A stretch of 64,000 bases of DNA from Trichomonas vaginalis G3 (taxonomy: Eukaryota > Parabasalia > Trichomonadida > Trichomonadidae), in assembly GCF_026262505.1 (NCBI RefSeq), contig NC_067205.1, positions 3,286,001-3,350,000 on the forward strand, read 5' to 3'. A model generated the notes under the pieces. That model was not told where the DNA came from, made no database searches, and saw only the letters and a list, made by a program, of their open reading frames with translations. Below are positions 1 to 8,649 of this stretch, piece by piece. Within the stretch, counting starts at the first letter, position 1. Every line of letters begins with the position of its first letter. The position numbers and the translations under genes are program-made.

Positions 1-2621
1 AAAGGAGAGAAGGGTGACACCGGACCACAAGGACCACAAGGAATACAAGGAATACAAGGAATTCAAGGAATTCAAGGACCTCAAGGCGAAAACGGTTTGG
101 ATGGAAAGGATGGAAAGGATGGAAAAACTGCTAAATCATGGATATGGGACCTTATAAATACTGGTTTAACAGCTGCTTCATATGGAGTTCTTCAATACCA
201 AATCGGAAAGATATGGGCAGTACTTGGTGAAGAAGCTTTAAATGACGTTAAAAATGCTTTGAACTTCATTTCAAATGGTTCGGATACTATTAAAACTTTA
301 TCTGGTTGGATGCAAGAAACAAGGAGTCAAATAGATACTGTAAGACGTATAGCAAACAATGCACGTACGGGATTGGATACTTTACGACAAGCACAAAATA
401 CACTAAAGGAAGCAAATGATATTCTTGGCTCAGTATCAGACATGCATGAAGATTGGCTTAAAGGTATTGACAAATCTTTAAAAAATCACAGTCAGTCTAT
501 TGCTGACTACAAGAAAAGTATAGATTTTTTACATAGTGCTATGGACGTACATGATGGAAGCATAAGGAACTTACTTAATGCTAACAATAACTTACCAGGA
601 ACTATTAAAGCATTTATAAAGTCCTTTGTAAAACCCGGTGCTCTAACATTTAGGTCTTTGAGAGCAAGAGCATTGAAGTCAAGAGATGCAGAAACTCCAA
701 CAGAACCTACAGAAGGAACTGAAACAACAGAAACTCCAGAAGAACCACCAAAACCAACAGCTAATGAAATATTGTTCGAATATTTTCCAAGGTACTCTGT
801 TCTCATTGCATACATTCAAGAAATACTTAAGAAAGCAGACTTGACTTTAGGAGATGATGAAAGTTCTGTATATCTTTCGTTCCAGTTTCAAATAGCAGAA
901 CTTTTGAGACAGATATGCTTAATGTATGACAACATCTCTGATTTCACAAGATATGATGACGACCATGACCCCGAACACGGTGAAGAAGAAGTTTTACAAA
1001 CATCCATTAAGACAGGAAAGGTTTTAACACAAAGTCTCATTATTGACACCAAAGATGGTGAAGTGGACGTTCTTCAAGAGCTGAAGAAAAATACTTCTTC
1101 GGGAGGTGGTGGTAGGCATGAACTTGAAATAAATGAGATAGAAGAGAAATTAGCCGAAAAAGCAGATAAAGAACATAAACACAATATCTCCGATATAAAT
1201 GAACTTCAAGCTACATTAAATAGTAAAGCGACAAAAATGAACTTGACGCAATGAACAAAGTTTTGAAATCTCATAAACACAATATCTCCGATATAAATGA
1301 ACTTCAAGCTACATTAAATAGTAAAGCGGACAAGAACCATGTTCATTATATAAGTTCAGATGAACAGATTATAACGGACTATCATGGATATTTAACACGA
1401 AGTGATGAAGCGAAGACAAAAAATGTTAATGAAAGAAGATATAAATACATTCGTGCTAAAGGTTATGACATAAGCTGTACTGTACAGTATGATGTAGCTA
1501 AAGCACCAGAAGCATTTGGTTATACCGGTGAAATTTATGCCTCTACTTTCAATGTTAACGGTGTACTAGTTGAACCAAGATTTACTTTGAGAGTTAAGTC
1601 AAAAATAACGTTTGAAGATGCTATTAAAAGTAAAGCTGACAAAGTTGAACTTGAAGCAATGAACAAAGTTTTGAAATCTCATAAACACAATATCTCCGAT
1701 ATAAATGAACTTCAAGCTACATTAAATAGTAAAGCCGACAAAAATCATACACATAAATCCTTCACTACTGTTAGAGCAGACGACATAATATTGAACTTTG
1801 ACCTTGGTTCAAGTGCACCTTTAGAGAATCCAAGTACAAGCGTAAAAGATACACTAAACAATTTAGATAAGAGTTGCAGGAATATTGAAAGTCATGCCAG
1901 AAACTTTGAAGCACATGAACTACCCGCAATGTTAGATAAAAAGGCTGACAAGAACCATACACATAAATCCTTCACTACTGTTAGAGCAGACGACATAATA
2001 CTGAACTTTGACCTTGGTTCAAGTGCACCTTTAGAGAATCCGAGTACAAGCGTAAAAGATACTCTTAACAATTTAGATAAGAGTTGCAGGAATATCGAAG
2101 ATCATGCCAGAAACTTTGAAGCATATGAACTACCCGCAATGTTAGACAAGAAAGCAGACAAAACAGAGCTTCAAACATTAAAGACTCAGATTCTTGAAAC
2201 ATTATATCCTATAGGCTCTATTTATACGTCAATGAACTCAACAAATCCAGCAACAGTTTTAGGTTTTGGTAAGTGGGAACAGATTGTAGACAAATTCTTA
2301 TATTGTACTAAAAGTTCAAAACAAGCCGGAGGTTCAAAGAAAATTACAGAAGCAAACCTTCCACCGCACACTCATACAGGAACTACAAACTTTTCTGGCG
2401 ACCATAGCCACTCATTAAGAGACCACCCATTATACAACTCAGAGTATGAAGCTGGCAATGATGTTTTATCTCCATCTTATAACAATGCAGCAAAAAAGAC
2501 TTTTCGACAAACTGAACCAGGAGGAAATCATGTCCATACTTTCACAACAAATCCAACAGGCTCGGGTGCAGATTATATGCCACCATTTATGACTGTATTC
2601 GCATGGTACCGCGTTGAATGA
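1..2621 (+). pseudogene. Collagen-like and phage-tail-like fibre gene of element A (fossil)
   Basis: The gene is open from the left edge and begins in Gly-X-Y collagen repeats at 1-150. A helical, acidic and proline-containing middle follows. Then come repeated blocks of the KADK-x-H-x-H type, with a long direct duplication near 1735-2150. The C-terminus has a phage baseplate/tail-collar signature: YPIGSIYTSMNSTNP, a GFG-W-EQI stretch, then NLPPHTHT and a final NHVHTF. In phages this domain is receptor-binding or baseplate. Here it is most likely a virion surface fibre. Element C carries a homologue with the same C-terminal module. About one break. Family assignment of the collar is from memory of phage Gp10/collar proteins. 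Confidence 0.7.
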
Positions 2622-2688
2622 ACGCGCTTGAGCCCAGACCTTTGTGTCAAGGCTTACCGTCTTGAATGAAATCTTTAACTTTACATAA

Positions 2689-3774
2689 ATGAGCTTGAAA
2701 GAAGTATTCGAACAACATCCATGGAGGTCATTTAAGAAGTTCAATGAAGCTGCAAAGAGTCGGGGATTTACTAACAGAGCTGAAGTGAAAAAGTTCTTTG
2801 ACAAAAATGTTGTACATCAAACAAAAATAAACCCTTACGACTACTTTTTACCAATTTACTCCATCACTCCCGACGCATACCAATTTGACACTCTCATTCA
2901 AAGCAGAAAAGGAGGACATAAACCATTCCTCATCTTCATTAATGTTAACACTCGTAAAGCATATGCATATCCAATGAAAAATAAAGGAACTCGTGAAGTG
3001 TTAAGAGTTTTACAAAAGTTTGTAGCAGAACATAGCCCAAGTACTTTAACATCAGACCAAGACAGTGCATACCTCAGCAACGAAATCACAGATTTTCTCA
3101 TTAAGCATAACATAACTCACTACACTACTGAAGACCATAACCATAACATACTCGGCATCATAAACCGCTTCATAAGGACTCTCAGAGATTTAAACCAAGA
3201 GCGAGACTTTACCGAAGAAACAATGAAACATTTTCTCGAAGTATATAATTCCTCAACACATTCTACAACAGGACATACACCAAATTCAATGACACAACAA
3301 CAAGAAGAAAAGTATATACAAAAGAAACGAAGTCAAACACAAAATATCAGAAATTCAACACAATTTACCCTCATTCCTGGTACAAAAGTTCGTGTAGTTC
3401 TTGACGACAAACCGTTGACAAAGAAACGTTTAAGGTTAAGTAGAAACTATTATATCGTAGACTCTACGCAAGGTAATGGATATCTTATAAAAGCTGCTGA
3501 CGACTCCATAGCATTTTATCCTCGTCATAAATTAGTCGAAAGTAGTAATGGCAAACTTGCTGAAACCATTGACGAAGCAAAGCGAGGAGTGGTTATTGAA
3601 ATACTTGGCTACAACATAAACGATGACACTTATAAAGTAAGATATGAAGGAGGCGTTGAAGATGTTATACCATCTAAGAACTTGAGAGAATCTAAACCAA
3701 CACATCTGGGACCATTAGAGCGGGAGTACTGGAAAGACAAAAATATGCCAGAAAGAATAAGAAAATTCTTCTAA
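2689..3774 (+). CDS. Polinton integrase (retroviral-type rve), element A
   Basis: A DDE-type integrase of 361 residues that would insert the element into host DNA. The rve core runs from about residue 45 to 210, with the strands FDTLIQSRKGGHKPFLIF, TSDQDSAYLS and NILGIINRFIRTLRDL in the expected order and spacing. The C-terminal third (about 220-330) has basic patches and a small SH3/chromo-like segment (VVIEILGYNINDDTYKVRYEGG), as is usual in Maverick integrases. The ATG at 2689 lies 68 bp after the fibre gene. It looks whole. Element C has a homologue at 49609-50567, also next to its fibre gene, so the fibre-integrase pairing is conserved between the two families. Confidence 0.85.
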   Translation: MSLKEVFEQHPWRSFKKFNEAAKSRGFTNRAEVKKFFDKNVVHQTKINPYDYFLPIYSITPDAYQFDTLIQSRKGGHKPFLIFINVNTRKAYAYPMKNKGTREVLRVLQKFVAEHSPSTLTSDQDSAYLSNEITDFLIKHNITHYTTEDHNHNILGIINRFIRTLRDLNQERDFTEETMKHFLEVYNSSTHSTTGHTPNSMTQQQEEKYIQKKRSQTQNIRNSTQFTLIPGTKVRVVLDDKPLTKKRLRLSRNYYIVDSTQGNGYLIKAADDSIAFYPRHKLVESSNGKLAETIDEAKRGVVIEILGYNINDDTYKVRYEGGVEDVIPSKNLRESKPTHLGPLEREYWKDKNMPERIRKFF

Positions 3775-3942
3775 ACTTTTTCGTTGGATGTAAATCAGAC
3801 ATGAACGAGAACAGTCATGATATCATTAATGGTACCATTTATTTTAACATAAAGACGCAAACGGACTCTTTGAGTCCTGAGGTCTTTCAGACCGAAGCGG
3901 CGAGGACGAAGTCCATGACCAAAAATAATGTTTAGGGTAGAT

Positions 3943-3956
3943 GGTTAGATCTAACC
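3943..3956. promoter_or_regulatory. Palindromic module, T-type, copy 1
   Basis: Perfect 14-bp palindrome GGTTAGATCTAACC inside an outer inverted repeat AGGGTAGA...TCTACCCT, followed by a further TCTACCCTC. It sits directly after a TAG that matches the end of a KilA-type gene. Confidence 0.75.
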
Positions 3957-4040
3957 TCATTTCTACCCTCATTTCTACCCTCTTGAATTTTCATGAATTT
4001 TCCCGAAATAAAAAATAAAGTTAGTTTTATTTTATTTATT

Positions 4041-4260
4041 TTGTATTTTTTGTATGTAAAGACATGATTTCAGGGATTTTTTTGACGAAGTGTCAATCTT
4101 CACTTCGTCAAAAAATAACAGTTATCTAATGAAAAAGTGTCATTTTTTGTATTTTTTGTATGTAAAGACATGATTTCAGGGATTTTTTTGACGAAGTGTC
4201 AATCTTCACTTCGTCAAAAAATAACAGTTATCTAATGAAAAAGTGTCATTTTTTGTATTT
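4041..4260. repeat. Two copies of a 106-bp leader/hairpin repeat
   Basis: Each unit holds the TTTTGTATGTAAAGACATG leader found before the KilA-type genes. A hairpin follows with arms TTTTTTGACGAAGTG and CACTTCGTCAAAAAA, then an ATCTAATGAAAAAGTGTCA tail. The period is 106 bp by the position of GACGAAG (4084 and 4190). The same unit is expanded to six copies in element C (40621-41240). Confidence 0.85.
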
Positions 4261-4405
4261 GACGAGAATGTCGGGTAGATGTTTTGTCATGATTTCATCG
4301 TAAATGTTTTGTCAAGACTTCTTCGTATATGTTTTGTCATGACTTCATCGTACATGTTTTGTCAAGACTTCTTCATCGTAATGAGCGTAAATGTTTTGTG
4401 AAGAA
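4261..4405. repeat. Short tandem repeats, AAATGTTTTGTCA units
   Basis: Degenerate direct repeats of about 22-26 bp alternate GTAAATGTTTTGTCA with GACTTCTTC or GATTTCATC. A second block is at 4683-4856. Confidence 0.7.
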
Positions 4406-4451
4406 TATAGCAACAGTCTGAATTCCGACGGTTGCTTTTTATACAAAATTC

Positions 4452-4625
4452 ATGCAGGAAATTCTTGAGTTTTGGTTGAAAGAATACGGTGGAGCCAAAA
4501 GTGGCTCGACCTCAAAACAAGCATTTTATGAGCTTACTAAGGGTGTTATGAATGAATTCAAATGTATTTACATACATCCTGACCTCGTTCATTTTGTTGC
4601 TGAATTCAGCAAAAATAATGTTTAG
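4452..4625 (+). CDS. Short KilA-N-like ORF, 57 residues
   Basis: A 57-residue ORF starting MQEILEFWLKEYGG and ending with FVAEFSKNNV. The stretch CIYIHPDLVHFVAEF matches the end of the KilA-N domain, usually Y-h-HP-L---ia-W. KilA-N is a DNA-binding domain of phages and large DNA viruses. It is probably a remnant or a minimal member of the same gene family as the longer genes downstream. Its stop runs straight into the palindromic module at 4633. The domain call rests on a short motif. Confidence 0.45.
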   Translation: MQEILEFWLKEYGGAKSGSTSKQAFYELTKGVMNEFKCIYIHPDLVHFVAEFSKNNV

Positions 4626-4632
4626 GTGAAGA

Positions 4633-4646
4633 GGTGAGATCTCACC
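4633..4646. promoter_or_regulatory. Palindromic module, G-type, copy 2
   Basis: Perfect palindrome GGTGAGATCTCACC with an outer AGGTGAA/TTCTCACCT pair, starting within the stop codon of the KilA-like ORF. A second perfect palindrome, GCTGAATTCAGC, lies just upstream at 4600-4611. Confidence 0.75.
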
Positions 4647-4682
4647 TGTTTTCTCACCTGTTTTCTACCCTCTTGAATTTTC

Positions 4683-4856
4683 ATGACTTCTTCGTAAATG
4701 TTTTGTCATGATTTCATCGTAAATGTTTTGTCAAGACTTCTTCGTAAATGTTTTGTCAAACATGAACGTAAATGTTTTGTCAAGACTTCTTCGTAAATGT
4801 TTTGTCAAACATGAACGTAAATGTTTTGTCAAGACTTCTTCGTAATGAGTGTAAAG
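4683..4856. repeat. Second block of AAATGTTTTGTCA repeats
   Basis: About six degenerate units of GTAAATGTTTTGTCA plus AGACTTCTTC or AACATGAAC. It is the same family as 4261-4405. Confidence 0.7.
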
Positions 4857-4883
4857 GACCCAAAAATATAATTTAGGTGAAGA

Positions 4884-4897
4884 GGTGAGATCTCACC
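4884..4897. promoter_or_regulatory. Palindromic module, G-type, copy 3
   Basis: GGTGAGATCTCACC followed by two further TTTTTTCACCT units. It lies about 110 bp upstream of the gene starting at 5005, and an inverted copy (5976) follows that gene. Confidence 0.75.
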
Positions 4898-5004
4898 TGT
4901 TTTTTCACCTCTTTTTTCACCTCTTGAATTTTCATGAATTTTCCCGAAATAAAAAATAAAGTTAGTTTTATTTTTTTTATTTTTTTTATTTTGTATGTAA
5001 AGAT

Positions 5005-5943
5005 ATGATTTCAACAATCGGCACAACAGCAATACAAACTACAGCACCAAACTCGTTAGTCATGAATCCAACATCTATGTTAGTAGAGATGAAAAGCTTC
5101 ATTCCTTCTTCATATACTTTTGAAACAGAAATCCAGAAGATAAAGCAAGAACTTTTAACAAGTAATTTAGACTGTAGTGCGAAAGATGAAACAAATGAAC
5201 AGTATCTTTATGAAATGCAGGACATTATTGACCATTTACCTAAACTACCTGAAATCCAACAACAAAAACTCACTATTCCTGAATTCGACGAAATTGAAGT
5301 GAAACCAACTGACTCAGTAGAAATAAAGAAGTTCATTCGTAAGGTAAACTATGAGTTTCTAGGATTTCATTGCAACCATAAGGTTATGGACAAAGATTGC
5401 GACATGGTATATAAGAATGTTTCTGACATATATAAATCTGAAGAATTTAAGACCTACGACAACTTTGTTTCGTTAGTTGCAGAATGTGTTTGGGAAATAA
5501 GAGATAAAGATAGAAGAGGCAAAGTATGGAACAAACAAATAAGACCCGCTATGTTTGAGATGAAGAGAGCAATTGACGCTTTAGTTGTTTTAGCTGGTTT
5601 TATTTCAATGTATAACGCAAAAATGAACCCGCAATGTTCTAAATGTAAAGCAGCAATGAGGAGATATAACTACTCCGTCAAAGAGATAGAACGTATGAGA
5701 AACGACTATGCAGATTTAAAGAAAGAAGCAGAAAAACCAGCAGAAAATAAAATGGACATGTTAGAATTTCTGAACAAAAACTATCCAACTGCTGACGATT
5801 TCCTTCTATCTGACGTCAAGAAGAAATATAAAGAAACCTTCGGCATAGTTAAAACATTCGATGTACTAAAAGAAGAAATAGAAGCTACAAAACTGTTTAG
5901 GATTTCAAATATACATCGTACAATTCATGTAAAACGCTTGTGA
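5005..5943 (+). CDS. KilA-cassette protein, 312 residues
   Basis: The function is unknown. The first ~245 residues (from MISTIGTTAIQ to a CSKCKAA motif and a coiled segment) are about 95% identical to the N-terminus of the element C gene at 41282-42613. After residue 245 the two differ: here the tail reads KKEAEKPAENKMDMLEFL, while the element C copy continues into a GIY-YIG-like region. In other DNA viruses KilA-N proteins also swap C-terminal domains. The gene is flanked by inverted copies of the palindromic module (4884 and 5976). Its leader, TTTTATTTTGTATGTAAAGA, is shared with the next two genes. It looks whole. Confidence 0.6.
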   Translation: MISTIGTTAIQTTAPNSLVMNPTSMLVEMKSFIPSSYTFETEIQKIKQELLTSNLDCSAKDETNEQYLYEMQDIIDHLPKLPEIQQQKLTIPEFDEIEVKPTDSVEIKKFIRKVNYEFLGFHCNHKVMDKDCDMVYKNVSDIYKSEEFKTYDNFVSLVAECVWEIRDKDRRGKVWNKQIRPAMFEMKRAIDALVVLAGFISMYNAKMNPQCSKCKAAMRRYNYSVKEIERMRNDYADLKKEAEKPAENKMDMLEFLNKNYPTADDFLLSDVKKKYKETFGIVKTFDVLKEEIEATKLFRISNIHRTIHVKRL

Positions 5944-5975
5944 AAAAAAGAGGTGAAAAAACAGGTGAGAAAACA

Positions 5976-5989
5976 GGTGAGATCTCACC
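5976..5989. promoter_or_regulatory. Palindromic module, G-type, copy 4 (inverted)
   Basis: GGTGAGATCTCACC preceded by three AGGTGA units, in the opposite orientation to copies 2 and 3. It starts a few bases after the stop of the 5005-5943 gene. The GCTGAATTCAGC palindrome follows at about 6012. Confidence 0.75.
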
Positions 5990-6151
5990 TCTTCACCTAA
6001 AATATATTTTTGCTGAATTCAGCAACAAAATTCTGAGTAAAATGGCATATGGCATGTGTCAAACCGTTGAGTTTTCACAAAATTCCAAAAATAACGTTTA
6101 CCATGTGAAACGTTTATAAAATAACTGGGGTAGAAAAGAGGGTAGAAATGA

Positions 6152-6165
6152 GGTTAGATCTAACC
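6152..6165. promoter_or_regulatory. Palindromic module, T-type, copy 5 (inverted)
   Basis: GGTTAGATCTAACC preceded by GGGTAGAAATGA units and followed by ATCTACCCTAAAATATATTTTT. It lies between the 5005-5943 gene and the next cassette gene. Confidence 0.75.
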
Positions 6166-6285
6166 ATCTACCCTAAAATATATTTTTATTGAATTCAGCA
6201 ACAAAATCATGAATTTCCTTAAGACAGAAAAAATAAAGTTAGTTTTATTTTTATTTATTTTTTTATTTTGTATGTAAAGACAGAT

Positions 6286-6893
6286 ATGTTAAACATTGAG
6301 TTTGAAACAGTTAGAAAGATAGACAATGACACCAAAGTGGTTAGAATAGGTGATTTAAACGTAAGATACTCAAAGAAATACAACAAATATTCTTTGTCAG
6401 ACATTATATTTCCATCTGGAAAGAAAACACACGACTGGGTTAGAAATGCTTCAACTCAAGAAATTTTGACAAGAAATCCTGAGCTTATGATATCGGTAAG
6501 ATTCTATGGAACTACAGCATATCTTATAGACAAAAGTCTTATACCAATATTTTGTTATGGATTGACCCAGTTGTTGGATATAACTTCATAACTTATGGTT
6601 CATTCGATACGGAACGTTGCAGTGAAGGCTTACTTTACATCGTTCAGAACCGAAGGACTTCAACACAAAAAGATATAAGATAGGAAGACATATAATATAA
6701 CTCAAAGATATGACAGTACAGTCAATAGAGTCAAGGTTGTGTTCGTTAATGATATGAGAGCTGAGAAACAGAACTACTCGAAAAGTTTGAGAAAATGTAT
6801 GGTGCTCCCATAAAAGGTAAAGAAACGTTTAAAGTAGATGAGATAGATAAAGCTATAAAATTATTTGACGAAGTTGCTGAAAAATACATGTAA
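6286..6893 (+). pseudogene. KilA-cassette gene with T5orf172/GIY-YIG-like end (fossil)
   Basis: It begins MLNIEFETVRKIDNDTKVV after the shared leader TTTTGTATGTAAAGACA. It is closely related to the second half of the element C gene at 41282-42613. The early part (W--n-ST-eil-rnPel) resembles a divergent KilA-N/Bro fold. In the intact relative the end matches T5orf172, a GIY-YIG-like nuclease family. Here it is a separate gene, whereas in element C the same segment is fused to the N-terminal protein. About three breaks. Confidence 0.55.
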
Positions 6894-6981
6894 AGCGTTT
6901 ATTTTTGGTCTTTTGTGAAAGATAGAAAATAACGCTAATTTTATTTTTATTTATTTTTTTATTTTGTATGTAAAGACAGTA

Positions 6982-7811
6982 ATGTCAACAACAGAGAACA
7001 CAACAACTGCTATCGTTCATGAAGCCATAAATGAAGAATACGAATACATACAGTATAACAAACAATTGAGACTCATTCGTTCAGTCAAAGATGACATGTA
7101 CCAAATGCAAAGTATAATGAATGCTCTTCTTTCTACAAAGCAAGCATATCATTGGTTTGAAAACCAACAGGCAAAAGAACTTTTAGAAGAATTTCCTCAT
7201 ATGATTGCTTCCCTCGGAAAACCGAGGGAAGAGATTCCGTACGAAAATCGCAAGAATTTGGCACCTGGTTTGAAAGGTTATTATGTTCATAGACTCTTTA
7301 GTAAATGCTGTAGCAATGTGGGCTTCACCTCGTTATGCTTGTTATATTTTCATGATGTTAGATGAACTATATAAAGCAGAACGTGGAGAGATGGAAAAGA
7401 AACTTCAAGCAAAAGATGAAGTCATTGAATCCAAAGACAAAAGCATACAGAAAAGAATACCACGTTCGGTACCAAAAGGAAAGGAAAAGAGTTATAAGTA
7501 TATGATTTACGCTGAAGAGTTGGAGAAAGAAGAAGATAGAGATATGGTTATGTTGCATTTAGTCAGAAGAAACAACAAAAGCTTTTACGACCTTGCTAAA
7601 AATTTAAAAATCTGACAGAAAACTGGTTCTATCGTGAAAACTTACCGATTTCAATGACACCGAATGAGCAAATAAAGGAAATTGTCAAAATACTCTTCCT
7701 CAAACACACTATGATATGAAAGGTTGTACAATACTTACCTTCAAAGAAGACTTACCGCTTACTGAAGGAAAAATAACAGAATATTTCGATAACTTCAAAG
7801 AGGAAGAATAA
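6982..7811 (+). pseudogene. KilA-N protein gene (fossil)
   Basis: The first ATG after the shared leader gives MSTTENTTTAIVHEAINEEY. It is nearly identical to the intact element C gene at 39575-40378. The KilA-N core is seen as GYYVHRL followed by a W-SPRYA-type helix. A basic, coiled C-terminus (RIPRSVPKGKEK and EELEKEEDRDMV) follows. KilA-N proteins bind DNA and are thought to act as regulators in large DNA viruses. About three breaks. Confidence 0.6.
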
Positions 7812-7847
7812 AAAAATCTAAGCTAATTTTATCTCATATGAAAGAAC

Positions 7848-8063
7848 ATGAATTTAGAATATTCGGAACTCATGACAGAAGAAGAGAACGAACAACATGT
7901 AAAAGATTATGCAAAATTTCTGAAGACATACAAAGCATTTAAACAATATCTAAATGCTTCTAAAGATTATGCAAAATTTCTGAAGGTATACAAAGCTTAT
8001 GAAAAAGCGTATGAAAAGTTTATACATTGGGGAATTGTTGTAAAATATCCATATGAAGACTAA
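7848..8063 (+). CDS. Small internally repeated protein, 71 residues
   Basis: Unrecognised. It is a 71-residue charged protein in which KDYAKFLK-YKA occurs twice (about residues 19-32 and 43-56), pointing to an internal duplication. The ATG follows a short AT-rich leader after the KilA-N fossil. It overlaps nothing and is followed at once by a gene on the opposite strand. It could be a real accessory gene or a remnant of one. Confidence 0.4.
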   Translation: MNLEYSELMTEEENEQHVKDYAKFLKTYKAFKQYLNASKDYAKFLKVYKAYEKAYEKFIHWGIVVKYPYED

Positions 8064-8080
8064 CCAAAATATATTTTTGC

Positions 8081-8554
8081 TTAAATAGCTTCAGGGTCTA
8101 TTTCTTCAACCATTTCACTTTCTTCGTCAATGTCAATAGAAGCTTCTTCAACCTTTGGTAAGAATTTCTGTATAACATCTTTGTTCGTTATTGTCTTCAG
8201 AGATGAAGGATAATATTTCACATTTGTTTCACCCTTCTTATATTCTTTCTGTTCGGAAAGATTTAAAGCAATACTGAAGAAGTCAATGTTAGAGTTCTTT
8301 ATGACAGTAATAATGAGTATCTTTGACATTGACGAAGAAACTCTTTTGTTTCAAAACTACTGCTAACTCTTGTGAAGTATAACGTTTGCGGTCAATGACA
8401 ATAGCTAATGGTCTGACATACTGACCAAACTTAGATTCTTTCACAAACTTCTTTGTTAAAGATAACATTAACGTTTGAAGCACCATTGAACTCATTCTTG
8501 ATGGCAGTAGCGAGAGCATTGTATGAAAAGAACTTGCAATCTTTGCATGTGTTT
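8081..8554 (-). pseudogene. Unknown Polinton gene with acidic tail (fossil)
   Basis: Minus-strand coding remains ending in a strongly acidic tail (EEASIDIDEESEMVEEIDPEAI). The shape, a small basic/hydrophobic body plus an acidic end in IDPE, resembles the 139-residue gene at 37758-38177 of element C. The same core function is possible, perhaps DNA binding by analogy with viral single-strand-binding proteins, but no motif proves it. It is divergent from PolB across a short AT-rich spacer. About two breaks. Confidence 0.4.
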
Positions 8555-8649
8555 CATTAAAATAAAAATATTAAATTATTATTTTGAAAAATAACTTAAA
8601 AAAATCTAATCTAATTTTTTCAAAAAATATTTTTTATTTCCTACTAAAG
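8555..8649. promoter_or_regulatory. Divergent promoter region before PolB
   Basis: A very AT-rich 95-bp spacer between divergent genes. It has TTAAAATAAAAAT on one side and ATATTTTTTATTTCC on the other, the T-rich ATTTTTAT motif seen before many genes of these elements. Confidence 0.4.

Larger units (their letters stand above)
3775..4451. other. Non-coding repeat tract of the KilA cassette
   Basis: There is no convincing gene here. It holds a palindromic module (3943), two copies of a 106-bp leader/hairpin repeat (4041-4260) and short repeats built on AAATGTTTTGTCA. The bases before the first palindrome (AAAAATAATGTTTAG, 3921-3935) are the same as the end of the short KilA-like ORF at 4452-4625, so a lost KilA gene end is likely here. 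Confidence 0.6.

Noticed and set aside
507-815. Minus-strand ORF inside the fibre gene
   Set aside because: Shadow of the plus-strand fibre coding sequence; no leader and low-complexity Val/Ser product.
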